Positions 31,737 to 39,508 of a DNA stretch of 40,978 nucleotides are shown here, one piece after another. This stretch comes from an uncultured Fibrobacter sp. Lineage in GTDB: Bacteria; Fibrobacterota; Fibrobacteria; Fibrobacterales; Fibrobacteraceae. The DNA lies in assembly GCA_946414075.1 (NCBI GenBank), contig CAMKNA010000019.1:1-40978 (forward strand), in the 5' to 3' direction. How positions within the stretch are numbered: position 1 is the first letter of the stretch; each line of letters begins with the position of its first letter. The notes under the pieces are model-generated. The model made no database searches. It saw only the letters and a list, made by a program, of their open reading frames with translations, and was not told the origin of the DNA. A program made the position numbers and the translations under genes.

Positions 31737-34604
31737 ATGATTAGGCTGGTTGACATAGGCAAATTAGGACTTGCTTTTCTGGCGGTTTTCGCTGCCGCCT
31801 GTAGCGATACGTCTGTTGGAGATGATGCCGATAACCGTAATGGCATGGACATAGTCGCTACCGCCGAAGAACTGCCGCCTTGTACCTCCGAAAACGACGG
31901 CGAACCCTTCTTTGTCAAGTCCGAAAAGATTATCCGCGTGTGCTCTGACACCAAGTGGTATGCCATCAGGGACGATGAGTCTAGTGAAAACGGTGGGAGT
32001 GGTGAAAAGAAGGATTCCCTTGATTCCGAAAAGGGTTGCTTCGTTTCTAAGAAAACCGCCGATTCTTTGTGGGTGTCTTGTGGGGATTATTCATTCTCTG
32101 TGTCCACCTCTGGTGCGAACAACGGTGGCTCTGTTGTCCTTGATTCCGAGAAGGTGGCTACCTCTTTGGAAGGGGTCAGCGGTTATTCTCAGAAGGGGCC
32201 TTTTATCAACGGCTCCAAGGTGACGGTTATCGAGCTCGAAAGCGGTCGTAGCCTGAACCAGACTGGCAATACCTTTGGATCCAAGATTCAGAGCGATGAC
32301 GGTCAGTTCAAGCTGAATGCCCGCATGATGGTGAGCCAGTACGTGGAACTCCACGCAGAAGGCTACTACAGGAACGAAGTTTCCGGCATAAATTCTGAAG
32401 CTCCTCTGACACTTTATGCGCTGACCGATGTGAGAAAACGGGATGGTGGCATTGTGAACATCAACCTGCTGACACACCTGGAATACCACCGTGTTGTCTA
32501 TCTGGTGAAAGAAAAAAAGATGAAGGTGTCTGCGGCGAAGAAACAGGCGGAACGTGAGATTTTCGCCTTGCTCCATATCGATTCCAAGGATTTCTTTAGT
32601 TCTGAGGATTTGAACATTGCGGGCTCTAGCGAAGGCGATGCTGCTTTGCTTGCCTTCTCGGTGTTGTTCCAGGGAGATAGGAGTGTTTCGCAGCTCACGG
32701 AGTTGTTGACCAATATTTCTACCGACATGGAAAAGGACAGTACCTGGGACAATACTAAAGTACGGGATTCCATTGCGGATTGGGCCGAAAGTGCCGATGC
32801 CACTAGTAAACTTGACACCATACGGGCTAATGTAGAAGGTTGGGGCCTTTCCAAGATGGTGCCGAACTTTGAGAAGTATGTCCGTTCTTTCTGGACCAAG
32901 GAGTACAACCTACCGACTTGCGATAAGGATAATATTAACAAGGTGTTTGCGGCTGGCGTAAAGCGTCTTGAAAAATCCGATGAACGCTACATTTGCGTGG
33001 ATTCGGCAAAGATTGGCTTTATGTGGCGCAGGGCAAACGATTTAGAGAAAGATACCTACGATTGGCCGGCTGGAAAAGACGGCGAAATGAAAAACGGAAC
33101 CGTGAATAAGACGGCCCGTTATATTTACGATTCCCGCATATCGGCTTGGCGTGTTCCTAAAAATTATGAATTGCTATATGGTGGCTGTACCGATGCGATT
33201 GCTGCAGACAACAGCAAGAATGTGGTGTATAGCCGTGATGTAGGGTCCGTCCAATATGGTGAAACGATTTGGACTTATACTAGCCGTGTTTGTATAGATC
33301 ACGAATGGAAGGATACGTCACTCCTGTACATAGACACGAGAAATTTTGGGGTGGCAGAGGACGCTACGGTGAGAAAGGGCGCCTATTCGGATACTGTTTA
33401 TGTCTATGAGACCACTTCTGGCTCGTGGCGCTATGGATCCCGGGCTGAAAAAGATATTGGCTTTGGTTGCACCCAAAGGTTAAGGGATACGACAGCGAGG
33501 AATAGTTACGACACTTGGTGGTATAGATGCATAAGGCAAGCACAAAGTCTGTATTATTGCCATGAATGCTCAGGAGGTGTATGGCTTAGAAAATCTGAAC
33601 CACTGCAAGGGTGTGAAGATGACGGTCATGGAAAGATTCCATTAGGGGATATTAAGGAAGATGAGCTCTGTCTAGTCAATTATGTGTGGGATAGTTTTGA
33701 TGACGGTGACGGACCAGGAGCAGATACTTACAATGAAGTGTGTACCGAGGCAAAGATCGGAAATATGCGGCCGGGTCTTGTCAGGACGGGGTCTTTATTT
33801 GTTTGCGATAATTATTATTGGCGAGATGCATCTACTGTAGAGGAACGTTTGGACCTTTCTTGTACGCAAAAGAACCAGGGTGGCATAGCGGAAGATACCC
33901 TTGTCTGTGATTCTAGTAAATGGCGAAGGGCAAATTTCTTTGATTATCCGGCGGGATACTTCCTTGAAACGGATGGTCGATATGGCACTCTCCGTGATAA
34001 CCGTGATGGAAAAGATTATAAGACCATTGTCATCGGAAACCAGGAGTGGATGGCGGAGAACCTGAACTTTAACGGTGAAAGTGCCTATTTATGGTCTGAA
34101 TGTAATGAGTACGAAGATCACTGTTCGGGTTGCTTTGATAACAAGCTAGCTAATTGTGAAAAGGGTGGACGCTACTATACTTGGACGGAGGCCATGTACC
34201 TCGACAAGAAATGGACTAATGATTTGGCTAGGGAGGCTGGCAAGATTAAAGCGGTGCATCAGGGGGTTTGCCCTAATGGTTGGCACATTCCGACTGCAAA
34301 CGAGTGGAATGCATTGTTTAATTATGTTGATGACCCGAAGAAAATGATGGCAAGAAAGATTCCGGAATGGAATACATACGTAGATCAAATAACAAATGCG
34401 TCTGGTTTCACGGCCTATCCGACAGGAATAAGCGGCAGTGTGTCTTCTAATGCATATTGGTGGAGTGTTGAAGAATACCGGTATAATCAGGTTTTTGTTG
34501 CGTCGCTTCCCAATACAAATATTATTAATGATGGAAAAGAAACTAAGTATAAGAACGCAGCGTTACCCGTCCGTTGTGTCAAAGATCCCCCTGCAGGTGA
34601 TTAA
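31737..34604 (+). CDS. Large FISUMP lipoprotein, paralog 3 of 3
   Basis: I start at ATG 31737, giving 955 residues and a signal peptide ending with lipobox AAAC; a TTG at 31728 would add three residues. The order of parts is as in its neighbours: PPCTSENDGEP and RVCSDTKWYA, a KVATSLEGVSGYSQKGPF domain, and a cysteine/tryptophan repeat region (FVCDNYYWRDAS, LVCDSSKWRRAN). The C-terminal FISUMP domain lies at about 751-950 (DNRDGKDYKTIVIG, WMAENLNF, CPNGWHIPTANEW, VRCVKD). The N-terminal spacer differs from paralogs 1 and 2 and includes a CFVSKKTADSLWVSCG cysteine pair. A 224-bp block is identical to paralog 2. The stop is 8 bases before the FecR-domain gene. Confidence 0.9.
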   Translation: MIRLVDIGKLGLAFLAVFAAACSDTSVGDDADNRNGMDIVATAEELPPCTSENDGEPFFVKSEKIIRVCSDTKWYAIRDDESSENGGSGEKKDSLDSEKGCFVSKKTADSLWVSCGDYSFSVSTSGANNGGSVVLDSEKVATSLEGVSGYSQKGPFINGSKVTVIELESGRSLNQTGNTFGSKIQSDDGQFKLNARMMVSQYVELHAEGYYRNEVSGINSEAPLTLYALTDVRKRDGGIVNINLLTHLEYHRVVYLVKEKKMKVSAAKKQAEREIFALLHIDSKDFFSSEDLNIAGSSEGDAALLAFSVLFQGDRSVSQLTELLTNISTDMEKDSTWDNTKVRDSIADWAESADATSKLDTIRANVEGWGLSKMVPNFEKYVRSFWTKEYNLPTCDKDNINKVFAAGVKRLEKSDERYICVDSAKIGFMWRRANDLEKDTYDWPAGKDGEMKNGTVNKTARYIYDSRISAWRVPKNYELLYGGCTDAIAADNSKNVVYSRDVGSVQYGETIWTYTSRVCIDHEWKDTSLLYIDTRNFGVAEDATVRKGAYSDTVYVYETTSGSWRYGSRAEKDIGFGCTQRLRDTTARNSYDTWWYRCIRQAQSLYYCHECSGGVWLRKSEPLQGCEDDGHGKIPLGDIKEDELCLVNYVWDSFDDGDGPGADTYNEVCTEAKIGNMRPGLVRTGSLFVCDNYYWRDASTVEERLDLSCTQKNQGGIAEDTLVCDSSKWRRANFFDYPAGYFLETDGRYGTLRDNRDGKDYKTIVIGNQEWMAENLNFNGESAYLWSECNEYEDHCSGCFDNKLANCEKGGRYYTWTEAMYLDKKWTNDLAREAGKIKAVHQGVCPNGWHIPTANEWNALFNYVDDPKKMMARKIPEWNTYVDQITNASGFTAYPTGISGSVSSNAYWWSVEEYRYNQVFVASLPNTNIINDGKETKYKNAALPVRCVKDPPAGD
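32306..32529 (+). repeat. 224-bp block identical to 29262-29485
   Basis: Direct repeat copy 2, inside paralog 3. It encodes the YVELHAEGYYRNEV to LVKEKKMKV part of the conserved N-terminal domain. Paralog 1 has a recognisable but clearly diverged version of the same region at about 26513-26728. Confidence 0.92.
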
Positions 34605-34612
34605 GGAGTTTC

Positions 34613-36142
34613 ATGTTCAAGATTAGATTTACAGTTGTTTCAATGCTAGCTGCTCTCGCCCTTACGGCCTGTAAGGACGAGGAAGCTCCGAAGCCCGCTC
34701 CCAAGGAAGTGGCGGCCAGCGCCCCTGTAGAAGAGGCCGTTCCCGAAAACGCCCTCTTGAAGGCAAAGGTCCGCAGTGTCGTGGGTACGGTGGAACGGGA
34801 AAAGGCCGATTCTTGGACGCAGCTTCGGGTTGGTAAGACCGTGGTGGAGAACGACCATGTGCGTACGGCCCTGGAATCCGAGCTAATCGTGAACATGACT
34901 GACGGTTCGGCCCTCAGGGTTCCCGAAAGTTCCAATGTTACCTTCCAGGCGGAACTCCAGGACAATGTGAAAAAGCTCATTTTCCTGGACATCCATTCGG
35001 GTAAGGTCCATTTCGATATCCAGAAGCAACAGCAGACGGAAATCTACTTCAAGACCGGTACGGCTACGGTGGCCATTCGTGGAACCGCAGGCTTTGTGGG
35101 GGAGGTCCAGGGCAAGACGGTGGCCTCCCTGAAAGAGGGTAAGGTAGAGGTGTCTACGCCCAAGGGGAAAGCTACCACCATCATCAAGAACCAGACCGTT
35201 CTTGTGGATGACCAGGGGGATTCCAAGGTGCTGAAGTTGGAATCTTCGGGTACGGAAGCCCTTGCTTCCGCCATCGACTCCATCGCCAAGGCCGAAGATG
35301 GCGGCGCCGCCCTGAATACGGAAATTCTCGAAAAGTCCATGAACACCTTCGACAAGTCCTATGGCGAGCGCCAGAGGAACTTTGAGAAGAATTTGCAGTT
35401 CAAGGCTGTAAGCATATCCGACAGTCTGTATGTGCCTAGCGTGATGCTCCAGGCCCGAGTGACCCCAGGTACCATCGTCACAGTATGGGGTGAGCGGGAT
35501 ACCGTTCCCGAAAGCGGCATTTACCAGAAGACCCTCACCTGGGGCGATTCTGCTTTTGGTACCAAGAGGTTCCTGGTGGGCTGTAGCGACGGCGATGTGG
35601 AACTGCCCTGCTACATGTGGGTCACAGAATATGCTCCTATGCCGGCGCTAGGGGATGCAGAGCCTGCGGCAGATACGGCGGCATCTAAGCCTGCCGAAAC
35701 CAAGCCTGCCGATGATGCGGCGGCCAATCTGAAGCTCAGCGTGAAGATTGGTGGCTCCCGTAATGAAAGGGTTCACCTGGACTTGCCCGCCACGGAGCTT
35801 AATACCAACCTGAAGTTTAACCTTGCGGGTATCACGGCGGGTGATTTGGGACAGCTCAAGTCCTTGGTGGTGCTGCGCAACGGCAAGCCTTTCAAGACCT
35901 TGGATGCAAACGACCTTACAAGCCTAGCCTACGAGGTGCCCGTGTCTATCGAGCGTAATAAGATTGCGGACTTCGAAGTGGTGGCGACCCTCAAGAACGG
36001 CAAGAATTTCAGGGCGAAAAAGACCTATGAGATTTACTGCATGGTGGCGAATCATCCCGGTGGAAAGGCCAGGAATTCCATTGTACCCCCAGATCAGGAG
36101 TACGAGCGCCTAAAGCAGAGCGGTGGCATCACCCATGAGTAA
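34613..36142 (+). CDS. FecR-domain lipoprotein
   Basis: This is a 509-residue protein with lipobox LTAC (C20). After a Lys/Pro/Ala linker, residues about 50-215 form a FecR-type beta-domain: VRSVVGTVEREKADSWTQLRVGKTV, then DHVRTALESELIVNMTDGSALRV, LDIHSGKVHFDI, TGTATVAIRGTAGFVGEV, and GKVEVSTPKG. In classical systems FecR passes an iron signal to a sigma factor, but lipoproteins with only this domain and no TonB receptor or sigma gene nearby usually have other, unknown envelope roles. The second half (about 265-480) holds two further beta-rich segments separated by an Ala/Pro/Asp linker. The ATG at 34613 follows AAGGAG. It closes the FISUMP gene run and is followed by a repeat element. Confidence 0.85.
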   Translation: MFKIRFTVVSMLAALALTACKDEEAPKPAPKEVAASAPVEEAVPENALLKAKVRSVVGTVEREKADSWTQLRVGKTVVENDHVRTALESELIVNMTDGSALRVPESSNVTFQAELQDNVKKLIFLDIHSGKVHFDIQKQQQTEIYFKTGTATVAIRGTAGFVGEVQGKTVASLKEGKVEVSTPKGKATTIIKNQTVLVDDQGDSKVLKLESSGTEALASAIDSIAKAEDGGAALNTEILEKSMNTFDKSYGERQRNFEKNLQFKAVSISDSLYVPSVMLQARVTPGTIVTVWGERDTVPESGIYQKTLTWGDSAFGTKRFLVGCSDGDVELPCYMWVTEYAPMPALGDAEPAADTAASKPAETKPADDAAANLKLSVKIGGSRNERVHLDLPATELNTNLKFNLAGITAGDLGQLKSLVVLRNGKPFKTLDANDLTSLAYEVPVSIERNKIADFEVVATLKNGKNFRAKKTYEIYCMVANHPGGKARNSIVPPDQEYERLKQSGGITHE

Positions 36143-36152
36143 CCCGCTTCAC

Positions 36153-36191
36153 GTCATCCAGACCCTGAACTTGTTTCAGGGGACGGGATCC
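36153..36191. repeat. Interspersed GTCATCC...GGGATCC element
   Basis: The element begins GTCATCCAGACC, contains a perfect 7-bp inverted repeat CCCTGAA/TTCAGGG, and ends GGGATCC. It lies in the 87-base spacer between the FecR gene and the next lipoprotein gene. It resembles the element at 19995 at both ends. Confidence 0.6.
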
Positions 36192-36229
36192 ATGGATTCG
36201 CAAAAGAGTTTTAAAAAAGAGGAAAGAAC

Positions 36230-37210
36230 ATGAAGAAAAGAACATTTGGTTTATCAGTAGCAACAGTGGGTGCGTGCCTTCTTGCGGCTTGTGCCAGCGC
36301 TCCTCCTCCAGATAACGACCCGGCCCGCGCTCGCGCTAAGCAGGGCTATGCCGACTTGAATCAGGAGGCTGCAAACTACCCGAAGTCTTCGGCTTCTGCT
36401 GAAGTGGCTGCGCCGGAACCTGCGGCACCTACTATCCAGCTTTCTACGGCTACCTTCAAGACGACACCCACCGTCCTTGTTTCGCCGGCCATGTCCGGCA
36501 AGATGGCGGGTTCCATCGATGTGATTCGCCGAAATCCTCTGGCAAAGACCGCCATGGAAGTGATCAATGCTTACCTGACCAATCGTGGCTATACCGTTGT
36601 TGGGCTTGAAAGCCAGGCCCAGCTGGATGAAGTTGTCCAGCTTCAGAACGATATTGCCGGAAACGACGAGGATCTTTCCTATGTGGCGGGCCTTTCCGTG
36701 GGTGCAGACATCAACATCACCTATGCAGGTAGTATCCAGGAAGGGGATATCGTGGTGGACCTGAATGCCAGCGAAGCTTCGACGGCGAACCTGTTGGCCA
36801 GCGAATCGGTACGTCTGAAAAAGACGGGGGACGAATCCCAGCGTGCTCTGGTGCAGCGCGCCATGGAGCAGGCTATTGTCTCTCTCGAAAACAAAGTTCG
36901 TGACCGTTTGGCTGCAGAACTTGAAAAAGGCGCGCAGTACAAGGTGGTGGCCCACCTGACCGGCGAATTCACCGACGACCAGGCCGAAGAGATTTCTAAT
37001 ATCGTCTCCGTAAAGATCCGCAAGCAGTTCAACAAGATGCAGGTGGTCTCTATGAGCCGGAACACCTACGACCTGATGGTCTATGTGGACCCCGACAAGT
37101 ACGAGGACGCCCAGATGGTCTATGGTGTCTTCGTAGAGGCTCTGGAGGGCCTTGCCAAGGTCCGCAAGCAGAATATTACCAAGAAGCTGATTATCATGGA
37201 AATCCAGTAG
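36230..37210 (+). CDS. Uncharacterised lipoprotein with LpoB/CsgG-like region
   Basis: This is a 326-residue protein with lipobox LAAC (C21). A Pro/Ala/Glu linker is followed by residues 90-190 with LAKTAMEVINAYLTNRGYTVV, DEVVQLQNDIAG and AGLSVGADINITYAGSI. This is the pattern (a C-terminal strand with GYxVV, then xGAD followed by a strand) seen in LpoB/CsgG-like periplasmic domains. The C-terminal 90 residues have YKVVAHLTGEF...IRKQF and a VYVDPDKYEDAQMVYGVFVEAL segment, suggesting a second small alpha/beta domain. I cannot name the family with certainty. The ATG at 36230 follows AGAGGAAAG. It is 9 bases before the LPP20-like gene, and the two probably work together in the envelope. Confidence 0.78.
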   Translation: MKKRTFGLSVATVGACLLAACASAPPPDNDPARARAKQGYADLNQEAANYPKSSASAEVAAPEPAAPTIQLSTATFKTTPTVLVSPAMSGKMAGSIDVIRRNPLAKTAMEVINAYLTNRGYTVVGLESQAQLDEVVQLQNDIAGNDEDLSYVAGLSVGADINITYAGSIQEGDIVVDLNASEASTANLLASESVRLKKTGDESQRALVQRAMEQAIVSLENKVRDRLAAELEKGAQYKVVAHLTGEFTDDQAEEISNIVSVKIRKQFNKMQVVSMSRNTYDLMVYVDPDKYEDAQMVYGVFVEALEGLAKVRKQNITKKLIIMEIQ

Positions 37211-37219
37211 GGGTAGCCA

Positions 37220-38389
37220 ATGCGTCTGATTAATTCACTATTGCTTCTTTTCCCAACCATGGCCCTTGCTGCCAACATGGTTACCTATACCGCCACATCC
37301 AATGTGTCCCAGAAGGACGCCGACAAGAAGGCGCTGGAAGGGGTCGCCATGCAGATTGGGGCGAAGGTGGATTCCAAGATGGAAACCCGCCTGTCGGAAA
37401 AGGCCGACGGTTCCATCGAGAAAACCACGGATAGCAAGAAGTCCGTCTCCACGAATGTGCTGGTGAAGGGGGCCAAGATCGTTCCGGGCCCTAAGAGCAA
37501 TGGTTTATTCCAGTCTACGGTAACGGTGGACCTGGACCAGCTGGCGTCCAAAATCCTGCTGGACTTGGGAACGGTCAAGGTGCAGATGAAGTCTAAGGAT
37601 TCCCTGATTCGCCTGGACATGCTGGACCGTGACTACCGCAAGATGGAAGCTGACATGATCCAGCTTGAGAAGATGGCTCGCACCTACGACGAACATCTGG
37701 AGGCTCTCTCCTTTGTGCAGGCCGTGCCCAAGGAGCTTCGCCTGGAAACCACCATGGGGGAGTTGACGGAATTCCTGATTTCGTCCATGCAGACCGTGAA
37801 GCTTGACGCCCAGGAAAAGGACGGGAACCTGAGTGTGGTGGTGTCCGATTTTGCAGGCCCCATCGCCAATTTCCCAGTGGCCCTGACCCAGGACGGTAAG
37901 AATGTGGCTGTCGCCAAGACCGATGCCAAGGGCAATGTCAATTTCAACCTGAAAAAGGTTAAGAATTTAAAACCCAGCGGTGATTTGACCGTCCATGCCG
38001 ACATGAACTTCAAGATTGTGCGTCAGTCGGCGCTCCAGAATGTGAATGTCAGCTATGGTGCCAAGAAGACGGGTGTGGCTTACCGCCTGGCCTGTAAGGG
38101 GGCCGCTGCCGAATGCGGAGCGCTCCAGAAATTTCTGACGGATGCGGGCCTGACCATCGCCGACCAGGCTGGCATTCCCGAGCTTTCCGTTACGCTGGAA
38201 TTCAGCGACAAGGATAATTCCTCCAAGACCTTGACCACATCCCGGGCCACGGTCAAGTTCAGCTGTGCCGACAAGGAACTTGTGGACCAGCCCCAGGGCG
38301 TGGGCCGCGATGCGGAAGCGGCACATGTGAAGGCCATTTCCAAGCTGTCGGCTTCCAGAATCCAGGAAATGTTTGCAACCGGCAAGTAA
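37220..38389 (+). CDS. LPP20/FlgT-like secreted protein
   Basis: This 389-residue protein has a signal peptide ending ALAA (about residue 18). Residues 20-115 match the LPP20/FlgT N-terminal pattern: YTATSNVSQKDADKKALEGVAMQIGAKVDSKMETR, a helix of aligned alanines followed by TNVLVKGAKIVPG and STVTVDLDQLASKIL. A central coiled-coil-like stretch (about 130-180) is followed by a transthyretin/Big-like segment (FPVALTQDGKNVAVAKTDAKGNVNFNL). A C-terminal domain has a cysteine pair, CKGAAAECGALQKFL, and a terminal helix. LPP20-type proteins are envelope proteins of mixed or unknown roles. It follows the lipoprotein gene by 9 bases, with AGGGG as ribosome-binding site. Confidence 0.8.
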   Translation: MRLINSLLLLFPTMALAANMVTYTATSNVSQKDADKKALEGVAMQIGAKVDSKMETRLSEKADGSIEKTTDSKKSVSTNVLVKGAKIVPGPKSNGLFQSTVTVDLDQLASKILLDLGTVKVQMKSKDSLIRLDMLDRDYRKMEADMIQLEKMARTYDEHLEALSFVQAVPKELRLETTMGELTEFLISSMQTVKLDAQEKDGNLSVVVSDFAGPIANFPVALTQDGKNVAVAKTDAKGNVNFNLKKVKNLKPSGDLTVHADMNFKIVRQSALQNVNVSYGAKKTGVAYRLACKGAAAECGALQKFLTDAGLTIADQAGIPELSVTLEFSDKDNSSKTLTTSRATVKFSCADKELVDQPQGVGRDAEAAHVKAISKLSASRIQEMFATGK

Positions 38390-38399
38390 GTGCACATTC

Positions 38400-38447
38400 G
38401 TCATCCCCGCCCCGGAACCAAGTCCGGGATAAACTCCGGCGGGGATC
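38400..38447. repeat. Interspersed GTCATCCCCGCC...GGGGATC element
   Basis: An outer 8-bp inverted repeat (38404-38411 with 38438-38445) encloses a second inner hairpin (CCGGA with TCCGG). It starts GTCATCCCC and ends GGGGATC. It lies 10 bases after the LPP20-like gene and could also help end transcription. Confidence 0.6.
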
Positions 38448-38510
38448 TAGTTTACACGGTAAGTAAATAAAAGTTTACAAATGAAGAAATACACCCACTT
38501 CTTTTTAGGG

Positions 38511-38518
38511 TATATTTA
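38511..38518 (+). promoter_or_regulatory. Possible -7 element for the duplicated-domain lipoprotein gene
   Basis: TATATTTA at 38511-38518 matches TAnnTTTG except for the last base. The ATG at 38554 follows 35 bases later with an excellent AAGGAG ribosome-binding site. Confidence 0.4.
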
Positions 38519-38553
38519 CAAATAAAGAAAACATCAACCCACAAGGAGCTAAT

Positions 38554-39450
38554 ATGAAACGAGCCTCTTTACTTACGATATTGATTGCCTTGATGGCCAT
38601 GTTCTTTGCTGCTTGTGGCGACGACAGTAGCAGTAATGGTCCGTCATCTGATGAACCTACTGCATTCTTCCCCAGCGATTTTGCAAACAAAAAGGTTGAA
38701 GCCTGGTACATGTACAAGGAAACCCAGAAGGACGGTACGCAGCGTGTGATGGCCGTCTTCTGCTTCTCTGATGGCACGGGTATTGCCACTACCTACAGGC
38801 TTAAATCTAGTGGCGCGGAATCCAGGATAGTTGAAGCTGTATTTGAGTACACTATAGAATCTGGCGATTATACCACCGGCAAGGTTAGCGTCAGCATGGC
38901 AGGAGGCATGAAGAGGAGTTTCGAAATTACCGATGGAGACATGAATTCGCCGCTATTAGAGCACGCGTTGACCAAGCAGGACAACAGCAAGGTTCCTGCC
39001 GCTTCTGAACCTGGGGAAAATCCCGGCAACGGCGGCTCCGGCGATAATGGTGACCCCTCTGGTGGCAACGGCTCTGTGGAAAACGAGGATGTTTCCGCCT
39101 TCTTGCCGACGGAATATGCCAAGAAGACCGTTGTTGCATGGTATAGCGCTGAAATCGAGCGCTCGCCGACCCAGGTGAAGATTGAGGGTGTTTTCTTGTT
39201 TGATGATAATACGATGATTGTGACCAAGCATAAGGTCAAGTCGGATGGTCGTGAATCCAGGGAAATAATGTTTTCTGGTCCATGGGAATTGCTAGAGGGT
39301 GACTATGAGAGTGGCAAGCTTTCCATTGACAACGGTGACATGGAAGTCACCATTGTAGATGGTTCGATAGATGTGCAAGGTGAACGCTATGTCAAGCAGG
39401 ACAATTCCAAAGTGCCCGCGGCCAGCGATGTTCTAGAAGAAGAGAAATAA
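38554..39450 (+). CDS. Lipoprotein with an internal tandem duplication
   Basis: This is a 298-residue protein with lipobox FAAC (C21), followed by a Ser/Asp/Asn linker. It consists of two homologous domains of about 110 residues. The first opens FFPSDFANKKVEAWYMYKE and closes ALTKQDNSKVPAAS. The second opens FLPTEYAKKTVVAWYSAEI and closes YVKQDNSKVPAAS. Between them is a Gly/Asn/Pro linker of about 25 residues. Shared inner motifs are VFCFSDGT/VFLFDDNT, YRLKSSGAESR/HKVKSDGRESR and GDYTTGKVS/GDYESGKLS. I do not recognise the family; the repeats look like small beta-rich domains exposed at the surface. It appears to be transcribed alone, with its own promoter and terminator. Confidence 0.82.
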   Translation: MKRASLLTILIALMAMFFAACGDDSSSNGPSSDEPTAFFPSDFANKKVEAWYMYKETQKDGTQRVMAVFCFSDGTGIATTYRLKSSGAESRIVEAVFEYTIESGDYTTGKVSVSMAGGMKRSFEITDGDMNSPLLEHALTKQDNSKVPAASEPGENPGNGGSGDNGDPSGGNGSVENEDVSAFLPTEYAKKTVVAWYSAEIERSPTQVKIEGVFLFDDNTMIVTKHKVKSDGRESREIMFSGPWELLEGDYESGKLSIDNGDMEVTIVDGSIDVQGERYVKQDNSKVPAASDVLEEEK

Positions 39451-39475
39451 GTTTATTTTAGAATGCAAGTGATTG

Positions 39476-39508
39476 AAAGTCCGGCTTACTTGAGCCGGAT
39501 TTTCTTTT
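39476..39508 (+). terminator. Intrinsic terminator overlapping the 3' end of the CLC gene
   Basis: A 7-bp GC-rich stem (39480-39486 with 39493-39499, loop TACTTG) is extended by G-T and A-T pairs and followed by TTTTCTTTT. It ends the plus-strand lipoprotein gene, while its right arm and tail lie within the last codons of the convergent CLC gene. Confidence 0.82.

Noticed and set aside
29262..32529. The 224-bp repeat as an insertion sequence or mobile element
   Set aside because: Both copies are in frame inside the same conserved domain, with no terminal inverted repeats or target-site duplication. Gene conversion explains it better.
25939..34604. FISUMP paralogs as targets of a diversity-generating retroelement
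   Set aside because: The variable C-terminal domains invite the idea, but no reverse transcriptase, template repeat or adenine-biased variable repeat is seen in the window.
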